A stretch of DNA of 64,000 bases from Qaidamihabitans albus (GTDB lineage Bacteria; Actinomycetota; Actinomycetes; Mycobacteriales; Pseudonocardiaceae), in assembly GCF_016464705.1 (NCBI RefSeq), contig NZ_JAEHOB010000004.1, forward strand, positions 434,001-498,000, written 5' to 3'. The notes below the pieces were generated by a model. That model saw nothing but the letters and a program-made list of their open reading frames with translations. It did not search any database and was not told the origin of the DNA. The position numbers and the translations under genes were made by a program. How positions within the stretch are numbered: the stretch's first letter is position 1; each line of letters begins with the position of its first letter. Shown one piece after another: positions 32,993 to 42,438 of the stretch.

Positions 32993-34207
32993 TCAGCCTT
33001 GGCGGAGGGTGGTGACCATCGCCTCGACGGCGATGCGGGGTTTGACGTTCCACTCGATCGCCTCGCGGCAGGCCAGCACGGCCTCGAGGCGGCGCAGCGT
33101 CGACTCCGGCGTCCACTGCGCGGCCGCCGCGGCACTCTCCGCCGCGTGGTCGGGGTGGTTCAGCGCCGCCCCGGCGCCGCTGGCGGTCACCAGCACGTCC
33201 CGGTAGAAAGCGGCCAGGTCCACCAGCGCGAGATCGAGTGTGTCCCGCTGCGTCCGGGTCGCGCGTGACTTCTGCCGCTTCTCCAGTTGCTTCACAGCCG
33301 CCTCGGCCGAGCGTTTCGCCGCCGCCACGCCCTTGCCGGTCCCGCCGGAGCCCATCGCGGTGCGCAGCGCGTCCTGCTCGGACTCGTCGCGCGACTTGCT
33401 CTCGTCGGTCGCGTCGGCCTCGGCGGTGCGGATCAGCTCGTCGGCGCACGCGAACACGTCGGCGGCGCGGCGCAGGCCGAGCGGGATGCGCAGCACGGCA
33501 TCGCGGCGCTTGCGCGCGTTCTCGTCGGTGGCGAGCCTGCGCGCCCTGCCGACATGCCCACCGCACACCGATGCCGCCCACCGCGCCATCTCCGGGTCGA
33601 TACCGTCCCGCTCCGCGAGCACCCGCGCGATCGCCTCGGCGGGCGGCGTCCTGAGCGTGACCAGGCGGCAGCGCGAGCGGATGGTCACCGAGACGTCCTC
33701 CGGGTGGTCGGAGGGCGCGCACAGCAGGAAGGCCGTGCGCGCCGGCGGCTCCTCCACGGCCTTGAGCAGTGCGTTGGACGCGCCCTCGGTGAGCCGGTCG
33801 GCGTCCTCGATGATCACGACCTGCCAGCGGCCGGTCGTCGGCCTGCGCGCGGCCGCCTGCACCAGCGCGCGCATCTCCGCGACCGAGATCGACAGGCCCT
33901 CCGGCACCACCATCCGCACATCGGCGTGGGTTCCGGACAGCGACGTGCGACAGCCGGTGCACGCGCCGCAGCCGACACCGTCCTCGCACTGCAACGCCGC
34001 CGCGAACGTGCGCGCCGCCACCGATCGGCCGGACCCCGGCGGCCCGGTGAACAGCCACGCGTGGGTCATCGCCCCGGCGTCGGTCGACTCGCCGGAGGTG
34101 AGCGCGGCGGCCGACTCGACCGCAGCCGCGAGCACGTCGACGGCCACGTCCTGTCCCACCACCTGCGACCAGACCGGCCCGACACGGGGCCGCACGGCGC
34201 CCGTCAT
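32993..34207 (-). CDS. holB: DNA polymerase III delta-prime subunit
   Basis: 404 residues from an ATG overlapping the fusion gene's stop (ATGA). Clamp-loader AAA+ features: WLFTGPPGSGRSVAARTFAAAL, where the Walker A lysine is replaced by Arg, normal for the non-hydrolysing delta-prime; the zinc finger CEDGVGCGACTGC; VVIIEDADRLTEGASNALLK; and SRCRLVTLRTPP. It is part of the clamp loader at the replication fork. Length and neighbourhood agree with Rv3644c. Confidence 0.93.
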   Translation of the reverse strand: MTGAVRPRVGPVWSQVVGQDVAVDVLAAAVESAAALTSGESTDAGAMTHAWLFTGPPGSGRSVAARTFAAALQCEDGVGCGACTGCRTSLSGTHADVRMVVPEGLSISVAEMRALVQAAARRPTTGRWQVVIIEDADRLTEGASNALLKAVEEPPARTAFLLCAPSDHPEDVSVTIRSRCRLVTLRTPPAEAIARVLAERDGIDPEMARWAASVCGGHVGRARRLATDENARKRRDAVLRIPLGLRRAADVFACADELIRTAEADATDESKSRDESEQDALRTAMGSGGTGKGVAAAKRSAEAAVKQLEKRQKSRATRTQRDTLDLALVDLAAFYRDVLVTASGAGAALNHPDHAAESAAAAAQWTPESTLRRLEAVLACREAIEWNVKPRIAVEAMVTTLRQG

Positions 34208-36411
34208 GTCGCCTCCGCCACCACTCCGGCGAGCGCGAGCCCCGACGACCGGCCCACCAGCGCGGCCTGCACGGCGGTCCGTACCCGGTCGCCGACCTCC
34301 TGCTCGGTCCCCTCGGCGTCCACGACGACGTAGCGGTCCGGATCGGCGGCCGCCATCTCGGTGAGCAACTGCTGCACGCGCCAATGATGCTCGGTGGAGC
34401 TGGACTGCGGATCGGAGGGCTTCGGCTCGGCGTCGAGCAGCACCGTGAGGTCGGGTCGCAGCCTGCCCGTCGCCCAGTCGGCCAGCCCTTCCAGTTCCGT
34501 GGCGTCCAGCCCGGCGACGGCCGAGAGGTGGGCCAGCGGAGAGTCCACGAACCGCTCCATCACCACAATCGACCCGGAGTCCAGCGCGGGCTGCACATCG
34601 CGCTCGACGATGTCGGCCCGCACCGCCGCCGCGGCGAGTGCCTGCGCCCGCGCACCGGACAGCGACGCGCCGGAGATCAGCGAGGTCAGCCGCTTGTCGT
34701 CGAGCCCGGGATCGGCGGCCAGCACGACGTCCCGGGGGCCCTGCCGCAGCCAGTCGGCGAGCCGGGCGGCCTGGCTCGACGTGTCGGTGGCCGTGGTGCC
34801 CTCGAGCGCGATCAGCAGGCCGTTGACACGGCGCGGCCTGCGCCGGATCGCGTTGCGCAGGTCGGCGAGGATCGGCTCGGTCCGGCGCGAGTCCATCTGC
34901 CGGTAGGCGACTATCCCGACCAGCGCCGCGAGCAGGCCGCCACCGAGCAGGACCGGCCGGGTGCCGTCGATCGTCAGCGGGTTGCCCCACACCGTCACGA
35001 CCCTCGGCCGCACGAGCGCGATCAGCAGCGGCACGGTCGCTGTCGAGCCGAAGACGATGATCTTCATCAGCGACTGGTAGATCGCGTTGATCCGGCCCCG
35101 GATCGCGTCGTCGATCTGCGAGCCGATGATGGTCACGCCGGTGAGGAAGGCCGCCCCCGCGCACGCCCCGACGACGGCGACGGCCACCAGCGCGACCGCG
35201 AGATGCGGCGACAGCGCCACGATGATCAGCGCCATCCCGGCAAGCACGATCCCGACACCGAACAGGCGCTCGTGCGGCAGCCTGCGCGCCAGCTTGGGAG
35301 CGCCGGCGAGCCCGATGGCGGCACCGACGAACACCGCGACGAAAAGCAGGCCGAACGAGGAGTCGCCGCCGCCGAGGCTGGACGCGTAGGGCTTCGCGGA
35401 GCCGATCACCGCCCCGCCCGCGGCGAAGGCGCCGACCATGCCGATCAGCAGTCCGCGGACCAGCGGCGTGCTGCGCACGAACCGCGCGCCGTCGCGGAAC
35501 ATGGCGAGGAAGCCGGCCTGCTCGGCCTTCTCCGTCCCCGCCTCCTCCCACGTCGGCTTCGGCTTCGGCTTCGCGGCGACCGGCGCCGGGTGCACGCCTC
35601 GCAGCGACAGCTCGGGGATGCGGGTGGCGATCAACAGCGCGCTGCCCAGGTAGAGCAGGCTGTTGATGATCACGACGGCGTTGGCGATGCCGAACTCGCC
35701 AAGGAGGTCCTGCGGCAGGTGGAACGTCGTCTGGATACCGGTGAGGATCGAGTACAGGCCCGCGCCGGTCACGACGGCGATGCCGTAGGTCATCACCATG
35801 CCGAGCTGGTTGGCCGTCTCCACCTGGTCCGGGCGGCGCAGCAGGTTGGGCACTGCCGAGTCCTTCGACGGGATCCACATCATCGCCGCCGAGCCGACCA
35901 GGAAGTTCGCGACGAACAGCCACAGCGGCGTGCCGACCAGCGGGATGGACAACAGCAGCCCGAAGCGCGCGAGGTCGGCGATGATCATTACCTTGCGCCG
36001 GTCGAAGCGGTCGGCGAGCAGGCCGCCCAGCGGGGCGAAGATCAGCCCCGGCAGCAGGTTGGTGAGCACGACTCCGGCGAACGCGAAGTTCTGCGCCATG
36101 TAGTTGTCGGTGAACTTGGTGACCAGGCCGGTCAGCGCGAGCAGCGCCAGCCAGTCGGCCACGCTGCACAGGTAGGTGACGCCCCACAGCCGCCGGAACG
36201 GCCGGATGGCCAGCACCCGCCGCACCCGATGAACAGTGGACGCCTCGCTTCGCGCCGACGCCGTCGCGTCGGCGGCCCGCGCCCCCTCAGTTGCCTCGCT
36301 GATGTGCCCACCCCACAAGTCAATGGCACTGTCGGTGACGCCAGGGTAGACCCGGGTGCGGAGCGTTCGTCGGACTCCCGCTGTTAACACGAACGGTAGT
36401 CGAATCGGCAC
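34204..36411 (-). CDS. MFS transporter fused to a thymidylate kinase-like domain with a degenerate P-loop
   Basis: 735 residues in the longest reading from a GTG; the true start is uncertain. Residues about 65-500 contain twelve membrane helices of an MFS carrier (LIFAPLGGLLADRFDRRKVM is the conserved loop 2-3 motif). Residues about 528-735 resemble dTMP kinase: ALEGTTATDTSSQAARLADWL at the P-loop, VVMERFVDSPLAHLSAVAG (the DR(Y/F)-DSS region) and WATGRLRPDLTVLLDAEP. The P-loop, normally G-x-D-G-x-G-K-(S/T), reads G-T-T-A-T-D-T-S-S: the ATP-binding lysine and glycines are missing. The kinase is thus probably inactive. This fusion is recurrent in actinobacteria; the role is unknown. It is coupled to holB. 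Confidence 0.88.
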   Translation of the reverse strand: MPIRLPFVLTAGVRRTLRTRVYPGVTDSAIDLWGGHISEATEGARAADATASARSEASTVHRVRRVLAIRPFRRLWGVTYLCSVADWLALLALTGLVTKFTDNYMAQNFAFAGVVLTNLLPGLIFAPLGGLLADRFDRRKVMIIADLARFGLLLSIPLVGTPLWLFVANFLVGSAAMMWIPSKDSAVPNLLRRPDQVETANQLGMVMTYGIAVVTGAGLYSILTGIQTTFHLPQDLLGEFGIANAVVIINSLLYLGSALLIATRIPELSLRGVHPAPVAAKPKPKPTWEEAGTEKAEQAGFLAMFRDGARFVRSTPLVRGLLIGMVGAFAAGGAVIGSAKPYASSLGGGDSSFGLLFVAVFVGAAIGLAGAPKLARRLPHERLFGVGIVLAGMALIIVALSPHLAVALVAVAVVGACAGAAFLTGVTIIGSQIDDAIRGRINAIYQSLMKIIVFGSTATVPLLIALVRPRVVTVWGNPLTIDGTRPVLLGGGLLAALVGIVAYRQMDSRRTEPILADLRNAIRRRPRRVNGLLIALEGTTATDTSSQAARLADWLRQGPRDVVLAADPGLDDKRLTSLISGASLSGARAQALAAAAVRADIVERDVQPALDSGSIVVMERFVDSPLAHLSAVAGLDATELEGLADWATGRLRPDLTVLLDAEPKPSDPQSSSTEHHWRVQQLLTEMAAADPDRYVVVDAEGTEQEVGDRVRTAVQAALVGRSSGLALAGVVAEAT

Positions 36412-36440
36412 AACCGGCTTTTCGCCGGAACTGCGCGCCG

Positions 36441-36950
36441 CTACTGGAAAATGCCGGAAACGCTCTCGAAGAAGCTCGCCACGAACTGGATCGCGATGAT
36501 CACGAACACCAGCAGGAGGACCAGCGCGAGCGCCACCCCGGCCGAGCCGTTGGACGGCTTGCGCAGCGCCGGACCGGTCGGCTCCGGCACCTGCCGCTCC
36601 TGACCGCGCCGCCTCGGCCGCAGCATCTGCGGCAGCAACTGCCCCGGGGCGCGCCAGGAACGTGGCGGTGCCGCCGGGGGCGGGTTCGACGGCTCGCTCG
36701 GCCGCGCCGGGCCCTCAGCGCGTGCGGCGGGCGCCTCTTTCGCCTTCTCCTCGTCGGCGAGCGCGGCGTCCACCATGTTGCGCACCACGTCGGGATCGGG
36801 CTCCACCGGCTCGGCGATCTTGATGTCCGTGAAGTCGTCCCGGCCGGACCCGAACATGCCGGGGTCCGACTTGTCGCTACCGGCCAGCCCCGCGAGCGGA
36901 TCGGTGAACGTCTGCGGTGGCTGGGGCGCCTGAGTGCCGTCAGTGTCCAC
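36441..36950 (-). CDS. Tail-anchored small membrane protein, function unknown
   Basis: 169 residues from a GTG. The first 130 residues are hydrophilic and disordered (acidic start, Pro/Arg-rich middle). A single C-terminal membrane helix (GVALALVLLLVFVIIAIQFV) is followed by ASFFESVSGIFQ. No family recognised. It lies between topA and the MFS-kinase fusion in the same orientation, 30 bp upstream of the fusion gene in its longest reading. Confidence 0.65.
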   Translation of the reverse strand: MDTDGTQAPQPPQTFTDPLAGLAGSDKSDPGMFGSGRDDFTDIKIAEPVEPDPDVVRNMVDAALADEEKAKEAPAARAEGPARPSEPSNPPPAAPPRSWRAPGQLLPQMLRPRRRGQERQVPEPTGPALRKPSNGSAGVALALVLLLVFVIIAIQFVASFFESVSGIFQ

Positions 36951-37067
36951 GGGCGTCTCCGCTGCTCGTACCTCTGTTACCGCTCTTCCTTCTCAGGGTA
37001 GCGGCTCACCCGCTCCCGGCATCGCCCATCGGGGGCCTGCTCCGGTCACCCAGCGCTACCAGCCGGG

Positions 37068-39887
37068 TCACGACTTCGACTTGGCGCTCGTCGCCTTCTT
37101 GCGGGCGGCCGGCTTCTTCTTCGGTGCGGGCCCCTTCGCCCGCTTGTCCGCCAGCAGCTCCGCGGCCCGCTCCTCGGTGAGGTCCTCGACGCTGTCCGAC
37201 CGGCGCAGCGAGGCGTTGTACTCGCCGTCGGTGACATACGGCCCGAAGCGCCCGTCCTTGACGATCATCGGCTTGCCGGACACCGGATCGTTGCCCATCT
37301 CCTTCAGCGGCGGCTTCGCGGCGGCCTGGCGCCCCCGCCGCTTCGGCTCGGCATAGATCTTCAGCGCCTCGTCGAGCGTGATGTTGAAGATCTGCTCCTC
37401 GTCGGTCAGCGAGCGCGAGTCCGTGCCCTTCTTCAGATACGGCCCGTAGCGGCCGTTCTGCGCGGTGATCTCCTCACCGGTCTCCGGATCCTTGCCGACC
37501 ACCCTCGGCAGCGAGAGCAGCCTCAGCGCGTCGTCCAGGGTGATCTCCTGGATCGACATCGACTTGAACAGCGACGCCGTCCGGGGCTTCGGCTTCTTCG
37601 CCTTGCTGGTCTTCTTCCCCTCGGCGGGCTCCTCCGGCTCGGGCAGCACCTCGGTGACGTACGGGCCGAACCGGCCCTCCTTGGCCACGATCTCGTGCCC
37701 GGTCACCGGGTCGGTGCCCAGCGTGCGGCCCTCCTGCGGCGTCGCGAAGAGCTGCTCGGCCAGTTCGAGGCTCAGCTCGTCCGGCGGCACCTCCTCGGGC
37801 AGGTTGGCGCGCTGCGACTCGCCGTCCACCTCGCGTTCGAGGTAGGGCCCGTACCGGCCGACGCGCACCACCACGGGGCGGCCCTCGCTGTCGTTGAACA
37901 GCGGGATCGAGTTGATCTCGCGGGCGTCGATGTCCTCGACCCCGGTGCCGACGAGCTTCTTCAGCCCGCCGAGCCTGCTGACCGAGCCGTCGCTGCCGTT
38001 CTCGCCGCCGAAGTAGAAGCGCGACAGCCAGCGGGTGCGCTGCTCGTCGCCCGCGGCGATCTTGTCGAGCTCGTCCTCCATCGCGGCCGTGAAGTCGTAG
38101 TCGACCAGCCGCTCGAAGTGCTGTTCCAGCAGCCCCACCACGGAGAACGCGACCCACGACGGCACCAGTGCGGAGCCCTTCTTCCACACGTAGCCGCGGT
38201 CCTGGATCGTGTTGATGATCGACGCGTACGTCGACGGTCTGCCGATGCCGAGCTCTTCGAGCTTGCTGACCAGACTCGGCTCGCTGTAGCGCGCCGGGGG
38301 CGAGGTGGAGTGCCCGTCCGGGTTCAGCTCCGTCGCGGTGAGCGCCTGGTCGCGGGCCAGCTGGGGCAGCCTGCTCTGCTTGTCGTCGGCCTCGCCGCCG
38401 GACTCGGAGTCCACGGCCTCGACGTAGGCCTTCAGGAAGCCGGCGAAGGTGATCGTGCGGCCGGACGCGGAGAACGTGCACTCCTCACTGCTCGCCGCGG
38501 TGCCGGTGATCCGCACGGACATCGTGGTGCCCTTGGCGTCGGCCATCTGCGAGGCGATCGTGCGCTGCCAGATGAGCTCGTAGAGGCGGAACTCGTCGGA
38601 CTCGAGCGCACCGGCGACCTGGCCGGGCGTGCTGAACACCTCGCCTGCGGGCCGGATCGCCTCGTGGGCCTCCTGCGCGTTCTTCACCTTGCGGGTGTAC
38701 TGCCGTGGCTTGTCCGCGACGTACTCCGCGCCGTACAGCTCCGTGGCCTGCCGCCGGGCCGCGTTGATCGCGGTGTCCGACAGCGTCGTGGAGTCGGTAC
38801 GCATATAGGTGATGTAGCCGTTCTCGTACAGCCGCTGCGCGAGACGCATCGTCCGGTCGGACGAGAAGCGCAGCTTGCGGCCCGCCTCCTGCTGCAATGT
38901 GGAGGTCATGAACGGCGCGTACGGCCGCCGGGTGTAGGGCTTCTCCTCGACGCTGGAGACGGAGAACTCACGCTCGCGCAGCGCCTGCGCCAGCCGGTTC
39001 GCCTCGGTCTCGTCGAGGATCCGGACGTCCTGCGCGGACGACTTGAGCTGCCCGGTCGAGTCGAAGTCGCGGCCGGTCGCGAGGCGGTTGCCGTCCACCG
39101 CGATCAGCCGCGCCGGGAAGCTCCGCGGGGACGCGTCCGCACCGGCGTCCATCGTGGCCGCGATGTCCCAGTACGACGCCGAGGTGAAGCGCATCCGCTC
39201 GCGCTCGCGCTGCACGACGATGCGGGTGGCGACCGACTGCACGCGGCCTGCCGACAGCTTCGGCATGACCTTCTTCCACAGCACCGGCGAGACCTCGTAG
39301 CCGTAGAGGCGGTCGAGGATGCGCCGCGTCTCCTGCGCGTCGACGAGGTCGGAGTCGAGTTCCCGGGTGCTTTCGGCCGCCGCCCGGATCGCCTGCTCGG
39401 TGACCTCGTGGAACACCATCCGGCGCACCGGCACCTTGGGCTTGAGCGCTTCCAGGAGGTGCCAGGCGATCGCCTCGCCCTCCCGGTCGGGGTCCGTCGC
39501 GAGGTAGAGCTCGTCGACGTCCTTGAGCAGGTTCTTCAGCTCGGTGACCGTCGCCTTCTTGTCCGGCGAGACCACGTAGAGCGGCTCGAAGTCGTTGTCG
39601 ACGTCCACCCCGAGGCGCGCCCACGGCTGCCCCTTGTACTTGGCGGGCACGTCGGCGGCGCCCCGCGGCAGGTCGCGGATGTGGCCCCGGGAGGACTCGA
39701 CGACGTAGTCGCGGCCGAGGTAGGGAGCGATCTTGCGGGCCTTGGTGGGCGACTCGACGATCACCAGCCGTCGGCGACCGGCGCCGTTGGCACCGGCCTG
39801 GCGACCACCAGTCGCCCGGCCACCCCCGTCGGGGGCGGTCTTCTTCGTCCGTGTCGATCCAGCCACGCTGTCCCGCTCTCCACTCAT
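37068..39887 (-). CDS. topA: DNA topoisomerase I (type IA)
   Basis: 939 residues from the ATG giving MSGERDSVAGSTRTKKTA. Toprim domain: LVIVESPTKARKIAPYLG and LATDPDREGEAIAWHLLEAL. Active-site Tyr in YITYMRTDSTTLS. It lacks the zinc fingers of the E. coli enzyme; instead the C-terminus has repeated topo-C modules (VGRYGPYLER, EGRFGPYVTE, NGRYGPYLKK, DGRFGPYVTD) and a Lys/Ala-rich tail, as in mycobacterial enzymes. It relaxes negative supercoils. Confidence 0.96.
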   Translation of the reverse strand: MSGERDSVAGSTRTKKTAPDGGGRATGGRQAGANGAGRRRLVIVESPTKARKIAPYLGRDYVVESSRGHIRDLPRGAADVPAKYKGQPWARLGVDVDNDFEPLYVVSPDKKATVTELKNLLKDVDELYLATDPDREGEAIAWHLLEALKPKVPVRRMVFHEVTEQAIRAAAESTRELDSDLVDAQETRRILDRLYGYEVSPVLWKKVMPKLSAGRVQSVATRIVVQRERERMRFTSASYWDIAATMDAGADASPRSFPARLIAVDGNRLATGRDFDSTGQLKSSAQDVRILDETEANRLAQALREREFSVSSVEEKPYTRRPYAPFMTSTLQQEAGRKLRFSSDRTMRLAQRLYENGYITYMRTDSTTLSDTAINAARRQATELYGAEYVADKPRQYTRKVKNAQEAHEAIRPAGEVFSTPGQVAGALESDEFRLYELIWQRTIASQMADAKGTTMSVRITGTAASSEECTFSASGRTITFAGFLKAYVEAVDSESGGEADDKQSRLPQLARDQALTATELNPDGHSTSPPARYSEPSLVSKLEELGIGRPSTYASIINTIQDRGYVWKKGSALVPSWVAFSVVGLLEQHFERLVDYDFTAAMEDELDKIAAGDEQRTRWLSRFYFGGENGSDGSVSRLGGLKKLVGTGVEDIDAREINSIPLFNDSEGRPVVVRVGRYGPYLEREVDGESQRANLPEEVPPDELSLELAEQLFATPQEGRTLGTDPVTGHEIVAKEGRFGPYVTEVLPEPEEPAEGKKTSKAKKPKPRTASLFKSMSIQEITLDDALRLLSLPRVVGKDPETGEEITAQNGRYGPYLKKGTDSRSLTDEEQIFNITLDEALKIYAEPKRRGRQAAAKPPLKEMGNDPVSGKPMIVKDGRFGPYVTDGEYNASLRRSDSVEDLTEERAAELLADKRAKGPAPKKKPAARKKATSAKSKS

Positions 39888-40229
39888 GCTCACCTGTTCG
39901 ACCCGCCAGTGTGCACGCTTGCGGGCGGTGGTGTGCGCCTAGGTGGCGCAACACGCCGTTCGGCGTATGTCAAGCGCATCGTCATCGAGTTGGGTGATGT
40001 TTCCCTTTTACACCTAGCACGTGACGCGAACCTCACACCGGCCGGGGGCATTGTGTGACCGGCTCATCACGCTGCGTCCCTATGCTCCGCCGGCTGCGCT
40101 GGTGCAGTACAGCAGTACAACAGTCACTGCTGGAGAAAGGTTTCCCGCAGCCGGGCCGGGTAATCGTCGACCGGCCGTCCGGACGTCCTACGCGGAGGTC
40201 GAACCCGCCCGCCGACTGCCTCGCCCTGA
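39888..40229. promoter_or_regulatory. 342-bp gap upstream of topA with a candidate promoter
   Basis: On the minus strand there is a perfect TTGACA (39973-39968) immediately followed by the palindrome ACGCCGAACGGCGT (39966-39953), where a supercoiling- or repressor-responsive control could act; no clear -10 at 17 bp is seen. The rest holds no convincing coding sequence or RNA. Confidence 0.4.
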
Positions 40230-40835
40230 TCAGCCCGCCTTGCGGACCGGCAGGCCACCGGGCCACGCCGGCTCGGCACCCGCGGGCGGGGCGCCCACAA
40301 GCTCGGCGAGGGTCTCCAGCCGCCTGCGGCCGGAGATCCGGATCGCCGGACCGCCACCGCGTGGCCGGACGGTGGTGACCGGCAGGCCGAGGGCACCGAG
40401 CGCGGCGGCCAGCGGGGCGTGCGTGTCCGGCGCGTCGGGATCGAGGTGCAGCAGGTAGTCGCGCTCGCCGGGCCGGCCACTGGCCAGCGCCCATATCCGC
40501 AGCATCGAACCGCCGAGCGCGAAGCCGGGCGGAAGCGACTTCGCCTGGCCGCCGGCCCACAACCTGGCCAGCGGCAGGAGGTCCACCCGGAACGCGGTAC
40601 GGATCAGCGGCGTGCGGCCCTCGTCCGTCTCCATGACGGTGACCTGGGCGTCCGCGCCGTACCGCGCGCACTCCCTGGCCAGCGCCCGCGCCCGCCAGTC
40701 CTCGTCGACCACGGTGGAGACGCGCGCGGCCGTGCGCCCGAAGCTCGTCACCTGGCCCCGGCCGCACAGCAGGCCGGCGAGGTCCGCGAGCCTCGGACGG
40801 CTCGCCTCGGCCGAGAAGAACGAGAGCTGCGCCAC
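40230..40835 (-). CDS. Conserved actinobacterial protein of the Rv3647c type, function unknown
   Basis: 201 residues from a GTG. It starts with AQLSFFSAEASRPRLADLAGLLCG and contains RVSTVVDEDWRARALARECA and GGSMLRIWALASGRPGERDYLLHLDP, the pattern of the protein next to topA in mycobacteria. It has no signal peptide or membrane helix. The helix-sheet pattern recalls LAGLIDADG-like or WhiA N-domain folds, but this is a weak impression. Tight conservation next to topA is the main clue. Confidence 0.7.
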   Translation of the reverse strand: MAQLSFFSAEASRPRLADLAGLLCGRGQVTSFGRTAARVSTVVDEDWRARALARECARYGADAQVTVMETDEGRTPLIRTAFRVDLLPLARLWAGGQAKSLPPGFALGGSMLRIWALASGRPGERDYLLHLDPDAPDTHAPLAAALGALGLPVTTVRPRGGGPAIRISGRRRLETLAELVGAPPAGAEPAWPGGLPVRKAG

Positions 40836-40926
40836 GGCACCGAGGGTAGAACATCCGTTCGACTCCCGGCCATCCGTGCGCGAGGAAAATCCGGCTCACC
40901 GCCGACAGCGTGCTCGGACGGTGTGC

Positions 40927-41553
40927 TCAGGCCGGCGGGTCGAACCGCGGCGCCGGGCTCTCCTCGGTGAGTTGCCTGCAGGTGGGCGCGCGCAGGCTGG
41001 CGGTCTTCAGCTCGGGTATCGAGTCGAAGCCCTCCAGCAGGTTGAGGCGGCCGATCTCGTCGAGCGGCCCCTCGGCGGAGGACATGGCCGCGCGGCTGGC
41101 TTCGGCGTCGGCCGCGGCATCGAGGTCCTGCTTGGCGCCGAGCGCCCGGTCGCGGATGGCCGTGTAGGTGCGTACCGCCTTCGTCTTCACATCGTCCGCG
41201 CCGGGCACCGGTGCCGGGCCGAGCCCTTCCAGCCGGACCACGGTGCGTTCGAGCCCGTCGATCATGACGCCCAGAAGGTCGCTCGAGGTCCGTGAGGCAC
41301 GCCGCGGCGTGCTCGGGTCCACGCTCGGCATCTGAGCGAGCGAGCTGACGAGCTGACTGACCGCACCGCAGTAACCGTCGGCCCACAAGGTGGTGTCGCT
41401 CTGCAGCCGGGCCTCCTCCGCGGAGAGTCCGGGCCCACGGGAGTTCGCCTCGGGCTGTTCACCCGGCGGCACTCTCGCCTGCTGACCGCACCCCGCCAGG
41501 GAAAGGCCCAGGGCCGTTACCAACGCGGCGAGAACGGTCGATCGCGGCCGCAC
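40927..41553 (-). CDS. Lipoprotein, paralogue of the adjacent lipoprotein
   Basis: 208 residues from a GTG with AGGAGG upstream. Lipoprotein signal with lipobox LAGC (Cys22). The mature part is helical (TLWADGYCGAVSQLVSSLAQ; LLGVMIDGLERTVVRLEGLG; TKAVRTYTAIRDRALGAKQDLDAA) and ends in PELKTASLRAPTCRQLTEE, a Cys-containing motif. It probably sits on the outer face of the membrane. Function unknown. It shares this layout with the next gene, 113 bp upstream. Confidence 0.75.
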   Translation of the reverse strand: MRPRSTVLAALVTALGLSLAGCGQQARVPPGEQPEANSRGPGLSAEEARLQSDTTLWADGYCGAVSQLVSSLAQMPSVDPSTPRRASRTSSDLLGVMIDGLERTVVRLEGLGPAPVPGADDVKTKAVRTYTAIRDRALGAKQDLDAAADAEASRAAMSSAEGPLDEIGRLNLLEGFDSIPELKTASLRAPTCRQLTEESPAPRFDPPA

Positions 41554-41666
41554 GCCAACACCTCCTGACGCACCGTGAGCACAGCCGCCTGTGACCGTAC
41601 CGCCCCGGCTACGTGCCGCAAGTCACCACATGCATGCTGCACACGATTGGTGACGAAGTGTGTTCG

Positions 41667-42323
41667 TCAGTTGCCGAGCTTCTGGCATTCGGGCGCCTGG
41701 CGGGCGGCTGCCGCCAGCTCCGGTGAGCTCTCGATGCCGCGCATCGGGTTCTCCAGCTCACCCATCGCGGTGCCGATGGACTGCAGGCTCTTGGTGGCCT
41801 CCGCGAGTGCCTGCTGGTCGTCGTTGCGCGCGGCGTCGAGCTTCCGTTTGGCTTCGGTGACCTGTTGCCGGGCCGGGCCGAAGGCCCCGACGAGCGCCTG
41901 CCTGGCCTGCTCACCCTCCGGGACGGGCGCCTGCCCCAGGTCCCGCAGGCCGTCGAGGGAGGAGCCGAGCGCCGTGTCCAGGCGGCCGAGATAGTCGCTG
42001 ACCGCGTGTTTGGCGCCGGCGACGTCGCCCTGCCGCAGGTCCGGAGGCGCGATGTCGGAGAGCCCGCCGAGGCCGCCGAGCGCACCGCAGAAGCGGTCCG
42101 TCCAGGCCAGGACCTCGTCGCTCACCTCGTCGGCGGGGATGCTGTGCTCGGTCACCGTCGGCGACTCCGGTGCCGAGGTGACCGGCGGTGTCGAGACGAC
42201 CGAGGACGCCGACACCTGACCGGTCGGTGTACCGGCACCTCCTGATTCGCCACCGGAGCATCCGGCGAGCACGGCTGTGGCGGCTACGGCGGCCATGGCG
42301 GCGAGAGCGGGGCGGAGCGTCAT
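41667..42323 (-). CDS. Lipoprotein, paralogue of the adjacent lipoprotein
   Basis: 218 residues from an ATG with GAGGAG upstream. Lipobox LAGC, then a Thr/Ser/Gly-rich linker. The folded part (VLAWTDRFCGALGGLGGLSD; YLGRLDTALGSSLDGLRDLG; ARQQVTEAKRKLDAARNDDQ) ends in PELAAAARQAPECQKLGN. The paired cysteines (RFCGAL and PECQKL) match those of its neighbour (GYCGAV and PTCRQL), so a conserved disulphide is likely. A tandem duplication of an uncharacterised actinobacterial family. Confidence 0.75.
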   Translation of the reverse strand: MTLRPALAAMAAVAATAVLAGCSGGESGGAGTPTGQVSASSVVSTPPVTSAPESPTVTEHSIPADEVSDEVLAWTDRFCGALGGLGGLSDIAPPDLRQGDVAGAKHAVSDYLGRLDTALGSSLDGLRDLGQAPVPEGEQARQALVGAFGPARQQVTEAKRKLDAARNDDQQALAEATKSLQSIGTAMGELENPMRGIESSPELAAAARQAPECQKLGN

Positions 42324-42387
42324 ACGGCAACTCCTCGACCGGGAAGGCGGGTTCTCCGGCGGCACGCTACCCGCAGCCCGAAACGGG

Positions 42388-42423
42388 TCGGGCCCGGAAC
42401 ACGCCGAGGTGTTCCGGGCCCGA
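42388..42423. terminator. Hairpin terminator downstream of hppA
   Basis: TCGGGCCCGGAACAC and GTGTTCCGGGCCCGA form a 15-bp stem around GCCGAG. It lies just past the hppA stop on the minus strand. Confidence 0.8.
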
Positions 42424-42438
42424 TCGCCGCGCAGGATC

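Noticed and set aside
32993..36187. A 1064-codon frame spanning holB and the MFS-kinase gene
   Set aside because: Only its 3' part (the holB protein from 34207) is protein-like; upstream it is an out-of-frame reading of the transporter gene.
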